From: Pseudomonas sp. SID14000
GTDB taxonomy: Bacteria; Pseudomonadota; Gammaproteobacteria; Pseudomonadales; Pseudomonadaceae
NCBI RefSeq assembly: GCF_002165135.1
Contig: NZ_NFZQ01000019.1
Location: 16,315-80,314, forward strand
Direction of reading: 5' to 3'
Length of the DNA stretch: 64,000 bases
Below the pieces are notes generated by a model. That model was not told the origin of the DNA and ran no database searches. It saw only the letters and a list, made by a program, of their open reading frames with translations. A program made the position numbers and the translations under genes. Positions 1 through 8,324 of the stretch are shown here, one piece after another (position 1 is the stretch's first letter; each line of letters starts with the position of its first letter).

Positions 1-535
1 GCTTGCCGGGAAAATAACCGAACACCCGGGTAAGCAGCGGCATTACCACATGCCACTTGGCGAACAGTTGCCAGCGCTGGTCAGCCGCGTAATCGCGCCA
101 GTAGGCGAATTGCGCGCCAACCATCACCGCCCGGCGTACCTTGCTCGCCGACGGTGCCAGCCCTACTGCGCAGCCGCCAAAACTGTGCCCCACCACGTCC
201 ACCGGCTGGCCGGGGAAATGTTCAGCGGCGTGCACCAGCATGGCTTCGAAATCCAGCCGGCCCCAGTCGCTCCAGGATGCCTGGAAGCCGCGCAGCGAGG
301 CGGGACGGGATTCGCCGATGCCACGGTAGTCAAAGGTCAGCACATCGCAACCCTGGGCGAACAGGTAGTCGGCGAAACGCGAGTAGTAGCGGCAGCGTAC
401 CGAGGTGGCAGCGTTGATGATCACCAGCGGGCGCTGGGGGTCAGGTCGGGCGTGGCGCCAGCGGAAGCCGCCGAGGCTGTAACCGTCGGCTGCGGTGTGG
501 CGAAAGGCAGTGGCGGGCTGGGTGAGGCTGCTCAT
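1..535 (-). CDS. alpha/beta hydrolase, 3' end outside window
   Basis: An open frame enters from the left edge and starts at an ATG whose complement lies at 533-535. The visible 178 residues are an alpha/beta-hydrolase N-terminal half: a strand ending in VIINAA, a dozen residues later an RYYSRFADYL helix, then FDYRGIGES and the nucleophile elbow GHSFGG (nucleophile Ser). The C-terminal acid and His lie outside the window. Substrate cannot be told from this part; the family includes esterases, lipases and lactonases. The gene is transcribed leftward and is separated from fabV by a long REP palindrome, so the two are probably independent units. It does not resemble a haloalkane or epoxide hydrolase more than a general serine hydrolase. 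Confidence 0.8.
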   Translation of the reverse strand, partial: MSSLTQPATAFRHTAADGYSLGGFRWRHARPDPQRPLVIINAATSVRCRYYSRFADYLFAQGCDVLTFDYRGIGESRPASLRGFQASWSDWGRLDFEAMLVHAAEHFPGQPVDVVGHSFGGCAVGLAPSASKVRRAVMVGAQFAYWRDYAADQRWQLFAKWHVVMPLLTRVFGYFPGK

Positions 536-581
536 GGCACATTCCCTGTTGTCGTGCGCCAAAGCTAGCAAAGATTTTATA

Positions 582-693
582 GCCTGTACCGGCCTCTTCG
601 CGGGTAAACCCGCTCCCACAGGTTCCCCACTCCCTTCAGGCTTGGTGAGATGCCTGTGGGAGCGGGTTTACCCGCGAAGAGGCCGGTACAGGC
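582..693. repeat. REP pair, 41-bp inverted arms
   Basis: Arms at 582-622 and 653-693 are perfect inverted copies around a 30-base unique centre. Each contains the P. putida REP core CGCGGGTAAACCCGC flanked by CTCCCACAGG. It lies between the hydrolase start and the 3' end of fabV and could fold as a cruciform or a strong transcript hairpin. Confidence 0.9.
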
Positions 694-702
694 TAAAGCC
701 GA

Positions 703-1914
703 TTACAGCTCGATGCAGTCGAACTTCACATCGGTAGCCACGTCTTCGTCGTAGTTGACGTCAGCGCGCTCGAAGCCGAACAGGTTGAGGAACTGCTTCT
801 TGTAACCGGCATAGTCGGTCAGCTCGAACAGGTTCTCGGTGGTCACCTGTGGCCACAGGGCCTTGCAGGCATCCTGCACGTCATCACGCAGTTCCCAGTC
901 GTCCAGGCGCAGGCGGCCTTTCTCGTCGACCTCGGCCGGCGCGCCGTCGGCACGGTACATGCGGTCACGGTACATACGGTCCAGCTGGTCCTGGGTGCCT
1001 TCGTGAACACCCTTCTCCTGCATGATCTTGAACACCATCGACAGGTACAGCGGCATGACCGGGATAGCCGAGCTGGCCTGGGTAACCACCGACTTCAGCA
1101 CCGCCACGTTGGCGCCGCCCTTGATTTCGCCGGCCAGTTTCTTGTCCAGGCGCAGGGCGGTTTCGTCCAGGTCCTGCTTGGCCTGGCCCAGCGCACCGTG
1201 CCAGTAGATCGGCCAGGTGATTTCGGTGCCGATGTAGCTGAAGGCCACGGTGCGGGCGCCTTCGGCCAGCACGTTGGCGCCAGCCAGGGCGTCGATCCAC
1301 AGCTGCCAGTCCTGGCCACCCATGACGGTGACGGTGTCGGCGATCTCCTGCTCGGTAGCCGGCTCGATGCTGGCCTCGATGATGGTGTCCTTGTTGGTGT
1401 CGATGGCGGTCGACTTGTAAGGCTGGCCGATCGGCTTCAGCGCCGAACGCACCAGTTCACCGGTCTGCGGCAGCTTGCGCACCGGCGAGGCCAGCGAGTA
1501 GATGACCAGGTCGACCTTGCCGCCCATTTCGTTCTTGATCAGCTCGATGACCTTGGCGCGGGCTTCGTCGGAGAAGGCGTCACCATTGATCGACTTGCTG
1601 TACAGGCCCTCGGCCTTGGCGAATTTGTCAAAGGCTGCAGCGTTGTACCAGCCAGCGGTGCCGGCCTTGGTCTCGGTGCCTGGCTTTTCGAAGAACACGC
1701 CCAGGGTGTCGGCCTTGAAGCCGAACGCCGCGGTGATGCGGGCTGCCAGGCCGTAGCCGCTGGAGGCACCGATGACCAGGACCTTCTTCGGGCCATCCTC
1801 GCGCACGCCCAGCTTGCGGGTGGCTTCGATCTGGTCACGGACGTTGAGCTCGCAGCCCTTCGGGTGAGTCGTGGTGCAGATGAAACCGCGGACCTTAGGA
1901 TGAATGATGGCCAA
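703..1914 (-). CDS. fabV: enoyl-[acyl-carrier-protein] reductase FabV
   Basis: This 403-residue protein reduces trans-2-enoyl-ACP (or -CoA) with NADH in the last step of each fatty-acid elongation cycle. Length is the usual 400 for FabV, longer than FabI. The N-terminus has the family block HPKVRGF and the nucleotide-binding loop GASSGYGLAA near residues 49-58. The catalytic pair is visible as Tyr237-x8-Lys246 in IYWHGALGQAK, which is diagnostic for FabV rather than the Y-x6-K of FabI. FabV enzymes are known in pseudomonads for low sensitivity to triclosan. The gene is single, with REP palindromes on both sides and a 250-base upstream region that also separates it from the LysR gene. Confidence 0.96.
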   Translation of the reverse strand: MAIIHPKVRGFICTTTHPKGCELNVRDQIEATRKLGVREDGPKKVLVIGASSGYGLAARITAAFGFKADTLGVFFEKPGTETKAGTAGWYNAAAFDKFAKAEGLYSKSINGDAFSDEARAKVIELIKNEMGGKVDLVIYSLASPVRKLPQTGELVRSALKPIGQPYKSTAIDTNKDTIIEASIEPATEQEIADTVTVMGGQDWQLWIDALAGANVLAEGARTVAFSYIGTEITWPIYWHGALGQAKQDLDETALRLDKKLAGEIKGGANVAVLKSVVTQASSAIPVMPLYLSMVFKIMQEKGVHEGTQDQLDRMYRDRMYRADGAPAEVDEKGRLRLDDWELRDDVQDACKALWPQVTTENLFELTDYAGYKKQFLNLFGFERADVNYDEDVATDVKFDCIEL

Positions 1915-2060
1915 TGTCTGTACCTCGTCAGGTTTATGCCGGGGGAAGCGCCGCCATGGGCGATTCCGGTTGATCAGAGGGTGAGACTACCCCCGCAGGT
2001 TATCCGACACATATTACGGGGTGATCTTGGGGATGCAAAACCGAGGTTTTCCTTTGCCGT

Positions 2061-2150
2061 CCTCTTCGCGGGTGAACCCGCTCCCACAGGAACCGCGCAA
2101 ATCCTAAGGGCTGCGCAATACCTGTGGGAGCGGGTTCACCCGCGAAGAGG
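2061..2150. repeat. REP pair
   Basis: Inverted REP arms at 2061-2090 and 2121-2150 are perfect over 30 bases and share the CGGGTTCACCCG core variant. It fills much of the fabV-LysR gap and sits just beyond the LysR stop codon, where it could act as a 3' hairpin. Confidence 0.88.
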
Positions 2151-2165
2151 CCGGCACTGGCAACA

Positions 2166-3026
2166 TCAATCTGACAAGAGAGCCTCTTTCAGCCACTCCA
2201 GGAACTGCCGGGCCAGCGGATCATCCTGGCTGTCCCGATGCACCAGGCAAGCCCACGCCGGCCCACGCACGCGCTGCGCCGACAAAGCCTGCAAACGCCC
2301 CTCCTCCACCGCCCGCCGCGCCAGCAACTGGCTGACCAGGGCCACCCCCACCCCCTCGCTCGCCGCATCCAGCAGCAGCCCGGGGTCGGAAAAGTTCAGC
2401 CCCTTGCCCTGCTGCCCCACATCCTCGCCACCCTCCAGCTGCCAGTGGCTCCAGTCCATCTCGCGCTCGCCATGCAAGGTGGTGCGCCGCGACATCGGCG
2501 TTTGCAGCAACGCCGGGTGGCAGGCCGGGTACAGCTGGTCTTGGTGCAGCACGTTGAAGCTGCACTCGGCCTGGGCACTGAGGTCGTCGCGGATGGCCAG
2601 GTCGATGGTCTCGGTCGCCATGTCCGGCACCTCGAAACTGGTGAACAGCCACAAGTCGACATCCGGGCAGCGCTGATGAAAGTCGGCCAGCCGCGGCAGC
2701 AGCCAGTGCCTGGCAAAGGCCGGGCTGGTGTTGACCACCAGTTGGTTGGGCTTGCGGTACTGGTCGAGCCGGCGAATGCCCACCGCCAGGTGCTGCAGCA
2801 GCGACTGCGTGGTGCTGAGCAGGTCGTGCCCGGCGTCGGTCAGGCTCACGCTGCGGCCACTGCGGTGGAACAGCGGCTGCTCCAGGTAGGTTTCCAGGCT
2901 GCGAATCTGCTGGCTGATGGCCGACTGGGTCAGGTTCAGCGCTTCGGCGGCCTTGTGGAAGCTGCCCAGCCGCGCAGCGGCTTCGAAGCCGCGCAGGGCA
3001 TTCAGGGGTGGCCAGTGTTTGAGCAT
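2166..3026 (-). CDS. LysR-family transcriptional regulator, divergent from agu cluster
   Basis: A 286-residue LysR regulator. The winged helix-turn-helix is at residues 8-65 (LNALRGFEAAARLGSFHKAAEALNLTQSA begins it) with the GcvA-like layout; the effector-binding domain follows, from about residue 90. GcvA-type members usually control small-metabolite pathways. It is divergent from aguA with 135 bases between the start codons, the classical LysR arrangement, so I infer that it controls the agmatine genes. This differs from P. aeruginosa, where aguBA is controlled by the TetR-type AguR. The inducer is not visible; agmatine or N-carbamoylputrescine are natural guesses. Confidence 0.85.
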   Translation of the reverse strand: MLKHWPPLNALRGFEAAARLGSFHKAAEALNLTQSAISQQIRSLETYLEQPLFHRSGRSVSLTDAGHDLLSTTQSLLQHLAVGIRRLDQYRKPNQLVVNTSPAFARHWLLPRLADFHQRCPDVDLWLFTSFEVPDMATETIDLAIRDDLSAQAECSFNVLHQDQLYPACHPALLQTPMSRRTTLHGEREMDWSHWQLEGGEDVGQQGKGLNFSDPGLLLDAASEGVGVALVSQLLARRAVEEGRLQALSAQRVRGPAWACLVHRDSQDDPLARQFLEWLKEALLSD

Positions 3027-3028
3027 GA

Positions 3029-3049
3029 TTGATAAGCCCTGCTGATCAG
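3029..3049. promoter_or_regulatory. imperfect inverted repeat, candidate LysR operator
   Basis: TTGATAAGC-CCT-GCTGATCAG is a 9+9 inverted repeat with two mismatches, placed right at and just outside the LysR start codon (3026). A site here would serve autoregulation and the divergent aguA promoter. This is inferred from position and symmetry only. Confidence 0.4.
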
Positions 3050-3161
3050 ATGTGCGCTAAATCTATCGTTTGTCGCAGGCCAAGCCTAGCCATAGCATGG
3101 ACATCAACACCCGCGACGGCGGGCTTCGTTGATAAAAATCCTTAATTGATCGGAGTTCACT

Positions 3162-4202
3162 ATGCACCTGTCCCTCGACAGCGGCTGGCGCATGCCCGCC
3201 GAATGGGCCCGCCACGCTGCCACCTGGATGGTCTGGCCACACAACCAGGCCCTGTGGGAAAGCGGCTGGCACGTGCGCCTGGCCGACGTACAGCAGGACT
3301 ACGCCCGGGTCGCGGCGGCCATCGCCCGTTTCGAGCCGGTGAAGATGGTGGTCGACCCTTCGGCCTTGCAGAGCGCACGTGCCCTCTGCGGCGCCAATAT
3401 CGAACTGGTCGAAATGGCCGTGGACGACAGCTGGTGCCGGGACAGCGGCCCAAGCTTCGTCTGCCACCCACAGCATGGCCTGGCCGGCCTGAGCTGGCGC
3501 TTCAACGCCTGGGGTAGCAAGTCGCAGCACGGCCAGGACCGCAGCCTCGGCCGGCGCATCCTCGACCACCTGGGCCTGGACGGTTTCGGCACGGCGCTGT
3601 GCAACGAAGGCGGGGCGATTCATGTGGACGGCAAAGGCACCCTGATCACCACCGAGTCGGTGCTGCTCAACCCCAACCGCAACCCTGGCGTGAGCAAGGC
3701 CGAGTTCGAGGCCTGCTTCGCCCGCTACCTGGGCATCCGCAAGACCATCTGGCTACCGGGCGACCCACAATACATCACCGGCGACATGACCGACGGCCAC
3801 GTCGACGGTGTATGCGCCTTCGCCCGACCCGGCGTGCTGCTGGTCGATGCCACCCATGACCAGCATTCGGTATACGCCGAAGTCGTGCGGGAAAACCGCC
3901 GCGCCCTGGAACTGGCCACCGACGCGCAAGGCCGGCACTTCGAGCTGCTCGACCTGTATGAAGCCAGCGCCGCCGTCGACCAGCACGCCGAGGTATTCTG
4001 CGCCTCGTACACCAACTTCTACATCGCCAACGGCGCGATCATCATGCCGGCCTATGGCATCGCCGCCGACCAGGAAGCCGCCGCGCAACTGGCCCACGCC
4101 TTCCCGGGCCGGGAGATCGTACCGGTGCGCATCGACCACATCGCCCATGGCGGTGGCGGCATCCATTGCATCACCCAGCAACAACCCGAGGTGCAGCCAT
4201 GA
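3162..4202 (+). CDS. aguA: agmatine deiminase (cytoplasmic)
   Basis: Agmatine deiminase converts agmatine to N-carbamoylputrescine plus ammonia. The 346-residue protein has the family opening MPAEWARHAATWMVWP, the DDSWCRDSGP block that binds the guanidinium, GNEGGAIHVDG-like GEGG block, a TDGHVDG His block, and the catalytic Cys336 in GGGGIHC near the C-terminus. There is no signal peptide, so it acts in the cytoplasm. Its stop overlaps the aguB start as ATGA, which means translational coupling with the next enzyme of the pathway. Length is typical for bacterial AguA (about 365), slightly short at the C-terminus. Confidence 0.95.
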   Translation: MHLSLDSGWRMPAEWARHAATWMVWPHNQALWESGWHVRLADVQQDYARVAAAIARFEPVKMVVDPSALQSARALCGANIELVEMAVDDSWCRDSGPSFVCHPQHGLAGLSWRFNAWGSKSQHGQDRSLGRRILDHLGLDGFGTALCNEGGAIHVDGKGTLITTESVLLNPNRNPGVSKAEFEACFARYLGIRKTIWLPGDPQYITGDMTDGHVDGVCAFARPGVLLVDATHDQHSVYAEVVRENRRALELATDAQGRHFELLDLYEASAAVDQHAEVFCASYTNFYIANGAIIMPAYGIAADQEAAAQLAHAFPGREIVPVRIDHIAHGGGGIHCITQQQPEVQP

Positions 4203-5095
4203 GCCTGCTGCGCATCGCCACCACCCAGATGCCGTGCAGCTGGGACCTGCCTGGCAACCTCGACCGCGCCGAACAACTGGTACGCCGGGCGGCCGCCAAG
4301 GGGGCCCAGGTGATCCTGCTGCAGGAGCTGTTCGCCACCCCGTACTTCTGCATCGAACAGGATCACCAGCACCAGGCCCTCGCCCAGCCCTACCCCGCCA
4401 GCCCTATCTTGCAGCGCTTCGCCGCACTGGCCGGCGAGCTGGGCGTGGTGCTGCCGCTGAGCTGGTACGAGCGCGCCGGCAATGCCTTCTTCAACTCGCT
4501 GACCGTGGCCGATGCCGATGGCCGCCTGCTTGGCGTCTACCGCAAGACCCACATCCCCAACGCCATCGGCTACCAAGAGAAGGAATACTTCAGCCCCGGC
4601 GATACCGGCTTCAAGGTCTGGGACACCGCCTTCGGCCGCCTGGGCATCGGCGTCTGCTGGGACCAGTGGTTCCCCGAGACCGCCCGCTGCCTGGCGCTGA
4701 TGGGCGCCGAAGTGCTGCTGTTCCCCACCGCCATCGGCTCCGAGCCCGGCTGTGCCGAACTGGACTCGCGTGACCACTGGCAGGTGGCAATGCGCGGCCA
4801 CGCCGCCGCCAACCTGTTGCCGGTGGTGGCGGCCAATCGCGTGGGCGAAGAAGTCGCAGCCAGCGACGCATCGTTGGCCATGCGCTTCTATGGCTCGTCG
4901 TTCATCTGCGACCACAAGGGCGCCATGCTCGCCGAAGCCGACCGCGACAGCAGTGGCATCTGGCTGCACGACCTGGATCTGGCCGGCATGCGGGAAGACC
5001 GCCTGAGCTGGGGCATCTACCGCGATCGCCGCCCGGAGATGTACGCACCGCTGCTGACCCTGGACGGCACCCACCCACACACCCTGAGGGCATGA
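4199..5095 (+). CDS. aguB: N-carbamoylputrescine amidase
   Basis: AguB hydrolyses N-carbamoylputrescine to putrescine, CO2 and ammonia. The 298-residue protein is a nitrilase-superfamily amidase with the complete catalytic set: Glu43 in LLQELF, Lys116 in YRKTHIP and Cys153 in GVCWDQWFPE. The start at 4199 is preferred over the upstream in-frame ATG at 4166 because it overlaps the aguA stop and gives the family N-terminus LRIATTQM. Its own stop overlaps the next gene by four bases. Together with aguA it gives a complete agmatine-to-putrescine route. Confidence 0.96.
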   Translation: MSLLRIATTQMPCSWDLPGNLDRAEQLVRRAAAKGAQVILLQELFATPYFCIEQDHQHQALAQPYPASPILQRFAALAGELGVVLPLSWYERAGNAFFNSLTVADADGRLLGVYRKTHIPNAIGYQEKEYFSPGDTGFKVWDTAFGRLGIGVCWDQWFPETARCLALMGAEVLLFPTAIGSEPGCAELDSRDHWQVAMRGHAAANLLPVVAANRVGEEVAASDASLAMRFYGSSFICDHKGAMLAEADRDSSGIWLHDLDLAGMREDRLSWGIYRDRRPEMYAPLLTLDGTHPHTLRA

Positions 5096-6183
5096 GCATG
5101 AAACGCCACGTTCTGGCCGCCTTGGCGCTGGCCGTCTGCGCCTGCCAGGCTCAGGCCGAGCAGCCCGTGCTGCGCCTGTACAACTGGGCCGACTATTTTG
5201 CCGAGGACACCCTCAAGCGGTTCACGGCCGAAACCGGCATCCAGGTGATCTACGACGTGATGGATGGCAGCGAAGTGCTCGAGGCCAAGCTGATGTCCGG
5301 GCGCAGTGGCTACGACCTGGTCTTCCCCGGTGATACCGTCGCCGAGCGCCTGATGCGCGCCGGCAGCCTGCAGCCACTGGACCACAGCCGCCTGGAGGCC
5401 CTGGACGACATCGAGCCCGGGCTGCGTCAGCTGCACGCCCGGTACCCCAAGGCCAGCCAGGCGACCGTGCCCTACACCTGGGGCACCATCGGCCTGACGA
5501 TGAATGCCGACAAAGTCCGCCAGCGCATGCCCGATGCACCGCTGGACAACCTCGACCTGCTGTTCAAGCCGGAGCTGGCCGCCAAATTCGCCGACTGCGG
5601 TATTTCAGTCATCGATTCACCCGACGAAGTGCTGGCAGTGGTCCTCAACTACCTGGGCCGCGAGCCACGCAGTGCCAAGCGCGAGGACCTGGCCGCAGCC
5701 AGCGAACTGCTCAAGGCGATTCGCCCGTACGTGCGCAAGTTCCAGTCGCAACCAGTGACCGAACTGGTCAACGAGAACCTGTGCCTGTCACTGGGCTACA
5801 GTGGCGACGTGATCCAGGCGCAGCGTACCGCCGACGCCGCGGGCAAGCATCTCGACTTCCAGTACCGCGTGCCGCGCCAAGGCACCACGGTGTGGATGGA
5901 TACCATGGCCATCCCGGCCGATGCCAAGCACCCGGAATACGCCTATCGTTTCATCAATTTCGTCATGCGCCCGGCGAACATGGCGGCCATCAGCAACTTC
6001 ACCGGTTACCCTACCGCCAGCGCCAAGGCACGCCAGGCAGTGGACCCGCGCATGCGCGACAACCCCGATATCTACCTCGACCAAGCCACCTATGCCCGGC
6101 TGATCCCGGGCCGCGATATCCCACAGGCCGACATGCGTGCACGCATGCGCGTGTGGACCCGCTTCAAGACTGCACAGGACTGA
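5092..6183 (+). CDS. periplasmic polyamine-binding protein (PotF/SpuD-like)
   Basis: This is a type-2 ABC solute-binding protein of 363 residues (361 if the second ATG at 5098 is used). An N-terminal signal peptide with a short hydrophobic core ends near AQAEQP. The mature part begins LRLYNWADYF, like PotF, and retains GSEVLEAKLMSG, the Asp of YSGDVIQA and the Asp of WMDTMAIP, which in PotF contact the amino groups of putrescine; a Tyr replaces the Trp before the first of these. No permease or ATPase gene is beside it, so it must share a transporter encoded elsewhere or act as a sensor. It overlaps aguB by four bases, which ties it to agmatine/putrescine metabolism. Confidence 0.9.
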   Translation: MSMKRHVLAALALAVCACQAQAEQPVLRLYNWADYFAEDTLKRFTAETGIQVIYDVMDGSEVLEAKLMSGRSGYDLVFPGDTVAERLMRAGSLQPLDHSRLEALDDIEPGLRQLHARYPKASQATVPYTWGTIGLTMNADKVRQRMPDAPLDNLDLLFKPELAAKFADCGISVIDSPDEVLAVVLNYLGREPRSAKREDLAAASELLKAIRPYVRKFQSQPVTELVNENLCLSLGYSGDVIQAQRTADAAGKHLDFQYRVPRQGTTVWMDTMAIPADAKHPEYAYRFINFVMRPANMAAISNFTGYPTASAKARQAVDPRMRDNPDIYLDQATYARLIPGRDIPQADMRARMRVWTRFKTAQD

Positions 6184-6186
6184 GCC

Positions 6187-7296
6187 ATGCCAAGCCGTAG
6201 AACCTTCCTGCAACTTTCGCTGGCCGCCGGCCTCGGTGCCAGCCTCGGCCTGCCGCTGGGCCTGGCCCGCGCCGAAGAACCGGGGCGCTGGTTCATGCCG
6301 GACGAAGGCGAGCCGCAGCAACGCGCATTCATCGCCTTCGGCGCCCAGGATGCGATCTGGGAGGACTTCACTGCCGATGTGCAGGCCGCCCTCGGTCGCA
6401 TCGCCCAGGCTATCGCGCGCTATCAGCCAGTGACGGTGTTCTGCCGGGCCAGCGAGCGCGAGCTGGCCGAGCAGCACTGTGCCAGCCAGCGCACAAGTTT
6501 CGTCGAGTGCGAGCTGGACGACATCTGGATGCGCGACATCGGCGCCAACTTCGTCGTCGATGATGACGGAGCCCTGGCGGCGGTGGACTTCAACTTCAAT
6601 GGCTGGGGCAACAAGCAACGTCACCGCAACGATGCCCAACTGGCCAGGCGCGTAACCACGCTGGCTGGCGCCCGCTACCAGCGCAGCGATCTGGTGGGTG
6701 AAGGCGGCGCCATAGAGGTGGACGGCCACGGCACAGGCATCATGACTGAGAGCAGCTGGGTCAACGCCAACCGCAACAAGGGCTGGAGCAAGGCCGAGAT
6801 CGAGGCGGAGCTCAAGGAGCGCCTGGGGCTGAGCAAGATCATCTGGCTACCGGGCATCGCCGGCCAGGACATCACCGACGGGCACGTGGACTTCTATGCC
6901 CGCTTCGCCAGGCCGGGGGTGGTGATTGCCAACCTGGATAACGACCCGGACTCGTATGACTACGCCGTGACGCACAAGCACCTGGATATCCTCAAGCGGG
7001 CCACCGATGCCGAGGGCCGCAGGTTGCAGGTGCACGTCGTGTCGCCGCCGCTGCACGGGCGGCGTAACAGGTTCAGCAAAGGCAATGACGACTTTGCCGC
7101 GGGGTACATCAATTACTTCGTGCTCAATGGCGCGATCATTGCGCCACAGTTTGGCGATGGGGCGGCGGACGAGAAAGCGCGGGGGCTGCTGGAGGCGTTG
7201 TATCCGGGGCGGGATATCGTGCAGCTGGATATCGATGCCATTGCTGCGGGGGGCGGGGGGATTCACTGTGTGACCCATCAGTGCCCGGCGGTGTAG
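6187..7296 (+). CDS. Tat-exported agmatine deiminase homologue
   Basis: A second agmatine-deiminase-family protein, 369 residues. The N-terminus MPSRRTFLQLSLAAGLG fits the twin-arginine motif SRRxFLx followed by a hydrophobic segment and an AxA-type site near LARAEE, so export in folded form is likely. The catalytic elements are present: LDDIWMRDIG, GEGGAIEVDG, ITDGHVDF and Cys361 in GGGGIHC. Sequence identity to the neighbouring aguA is low outside these motifs, so it is an old paralogue rather than a recent duplicate. It starts three bases after the binding-protein stop and is the last gene of the operon. It would deiminate agmatine, or another guanidino compound or peptidyl-arginine, outside the inner membrane. 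Confidence 0.88.
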   Translation: MPSRRTFLQLSLAAGLGASLGLPLGLARAEEPGRWFMPDEGEPQQRAFIAFGAQDAIWEDFTADVQAALGRIAQAIARYQPVTVFCRASERELAEQHCASQRTSFVECELDDIWMRDIGANFVVDDDGALAAVDFNFNGWGNKQRHRNDAQLARRVTTLAGARYQRSDLVGEGGAIEVDGHGTGIMTESSWVNANRNKGWSKAEIEAELKERLGLSKIIWLPGIAGQDITDGHVDFYARFARPGVVIANLDNDPDSYDYAVTHKHLDILKRATDAEGRRLQVHVVSPPLHGRRNRFSKGNDDFAAGYINYFVLNGAIIAPQFGDGAADEKARGLLEALYPGRDIVQLDIDAIAAGGGGIHCVTHQCPAV

Positions 7297-7313
7297 CAGA
7301 TGCTGCCTGTGCT

Positions 7314-7344
7314 GGCCTCTTCGCGGGCTTGCCCGCGAAGAGGC
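7314..7344. repeat. single REP hairpin between convergent genes
   Basis: GGCCTCTTCGCGGG-CTTG-CCCGCGAAGAGGCC is a near-perfect 14-bp stem located between the convergent exported-deiminase and cytochrome b561 genes, where it may end transcription in both directions. Confidence 0.8.
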
Positions 7345-7352
7345 CGCCACAG

Positions 7353-7886
7353 TCAATCGCGGTGCCGACGGCGCCCCGTGATCATCGACCACGGCAGGTT
7401 TTCCCGCATGCGCACGCTCTCGTAGATGGCCGCCAGCACATGCACGCAAACCAGAACCAGCAGCGCATTGGCCAGCCAGCTGTGCAGGTCCATCGGCCAG
7501 TCGACACCAAACAACGCGTCCACCTCCTGCGACGCCCACCCGGTAAGGCCCAGGCCGGCGATGCCGGTCAGCATCAGCATCATCACCAGGGCACCAATCG
7601 GCGAGTGCCCCATGTGATGGTCAAGCTCCCCATGCAGCAGCGCCCGGGCATGCCCGACCAGGCTCGCCGGTGTTGGCCAGAAGTCGGCCCAGCGCGCGCT
7701 GCGTGGCCCGACAAAGCCCCAGATCACACGCACCACCACAACGGCCAGTGCGTAATAGCCCAGCCACTGGTGCCAGTCTTCACCCTCTTCGTTGAAGAAG
7801 TAATTGGCGAAGAACACCACGGCGATCGACAAGTGGCACAGCCGCAGTAGGGGGTCCCACAGCTGCACCGTGCCGTCGCTGTTCAC
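7353..7886 (-). CDS. cytochrome b561-family membrane protein
   Basis: A 177-residue protein with four predicted membrane helices and His residues placed for two b-type haems (His in RLCHLS, WHQW, MGHSP and LVCVHVL). The family ranges from hydrogenase-type b cytochromes to superoxide/quinol oxidoreductases. It starts at GTG (complement 7884-7886), overlapping the stop of the preceding PepSY gene as GTGA, so the two are translationally coupled. The redox partner and donor are not identifiable; coupling to a periplasmic PepSY protein is a recurring arrangement. Confidence 0.85.
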   Translation of the reverse strand: MNSDGTVQLWDPLLRLCHLSIAVVFFANYFFNEEGEDWHQWLGYYALAVVVVRVIWGFVGPRSARWADFWPTPASLVGHARALLHGELDHHMGHSPIGALVMMLMLTGIAGLGLTGWASQEVDALFGVDWPMDLHSWLANALLVLVCVHVLAAIYESVRMRENLPWSMITGRRRHRD

Positions 7887-8149
7887 TCGTGGTACTCGGT
7901 CTTGACTGCCTTGCCAGTCACTGGGTCATGGTAGATCTCGACCTTCTTACCATCCTTGTCGAAACCATAGATCTCGTAGCAATTGCCCTTGGTGACCTTG
8001 AACTTGTTGATCTTGTAGCCCTGCTCCTTGAGCTGGGCCTGGAACTTTTCCTGGTCTTGCCAAGTGCTTTTATCGGCAGTGGTGCATTCAGTTGCAGCGA
8101 ATACAGTGCTGCTGCCGATAAGGAGGATAAGAGCTATGAAGATGCGCAT
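7883..8149 (-). CDS. small periplasmic PepSY-domain protein
   Basis: An 88-residue protein with a cleavable signal peptide (MRIFIALILLIGSSTVFA). The mature part has one PepSY-like unit, including KFQAQLKEQGYKINKFKV and YEIYGFDKDGKKVEIYHDPVTGK, with two Cys (in TECTT and GNCYE) that could form a disulfide. Three Met codons are available (8164, 8155, 8149); the last is preferred because GGAG lies nine bases before it, though an extension of up to five residues is possible. It is coupled to the downstream cytochrome b561 gene. The role is probably accessory to that redox protein. Confidence 0.8.
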   Translation of the reverse strand: MRIFIALILLIGSSTVFAATECTTADKSTWQDQEKFQAQLKEQGYKINKFKVTKGNCYEIYGFDKDGKKVEIYHDPVTGKAVKTEYHE

Positions 8150-8324
8150 GAGCATGATCTCCATTCAATTGAGTGCTGTAGACCATCCTTTAGCATAGAT
8201 CTGGAGGCTGCATCGTGCCCATTCATTTGTTTTACATATCAATCACAAAGAAAAACAAACTTAACAAATGAGCCCAAGCCACCGATGCTTGAGGCATTAC
8301 GCCCATCGCACGGAGAACAACAAC

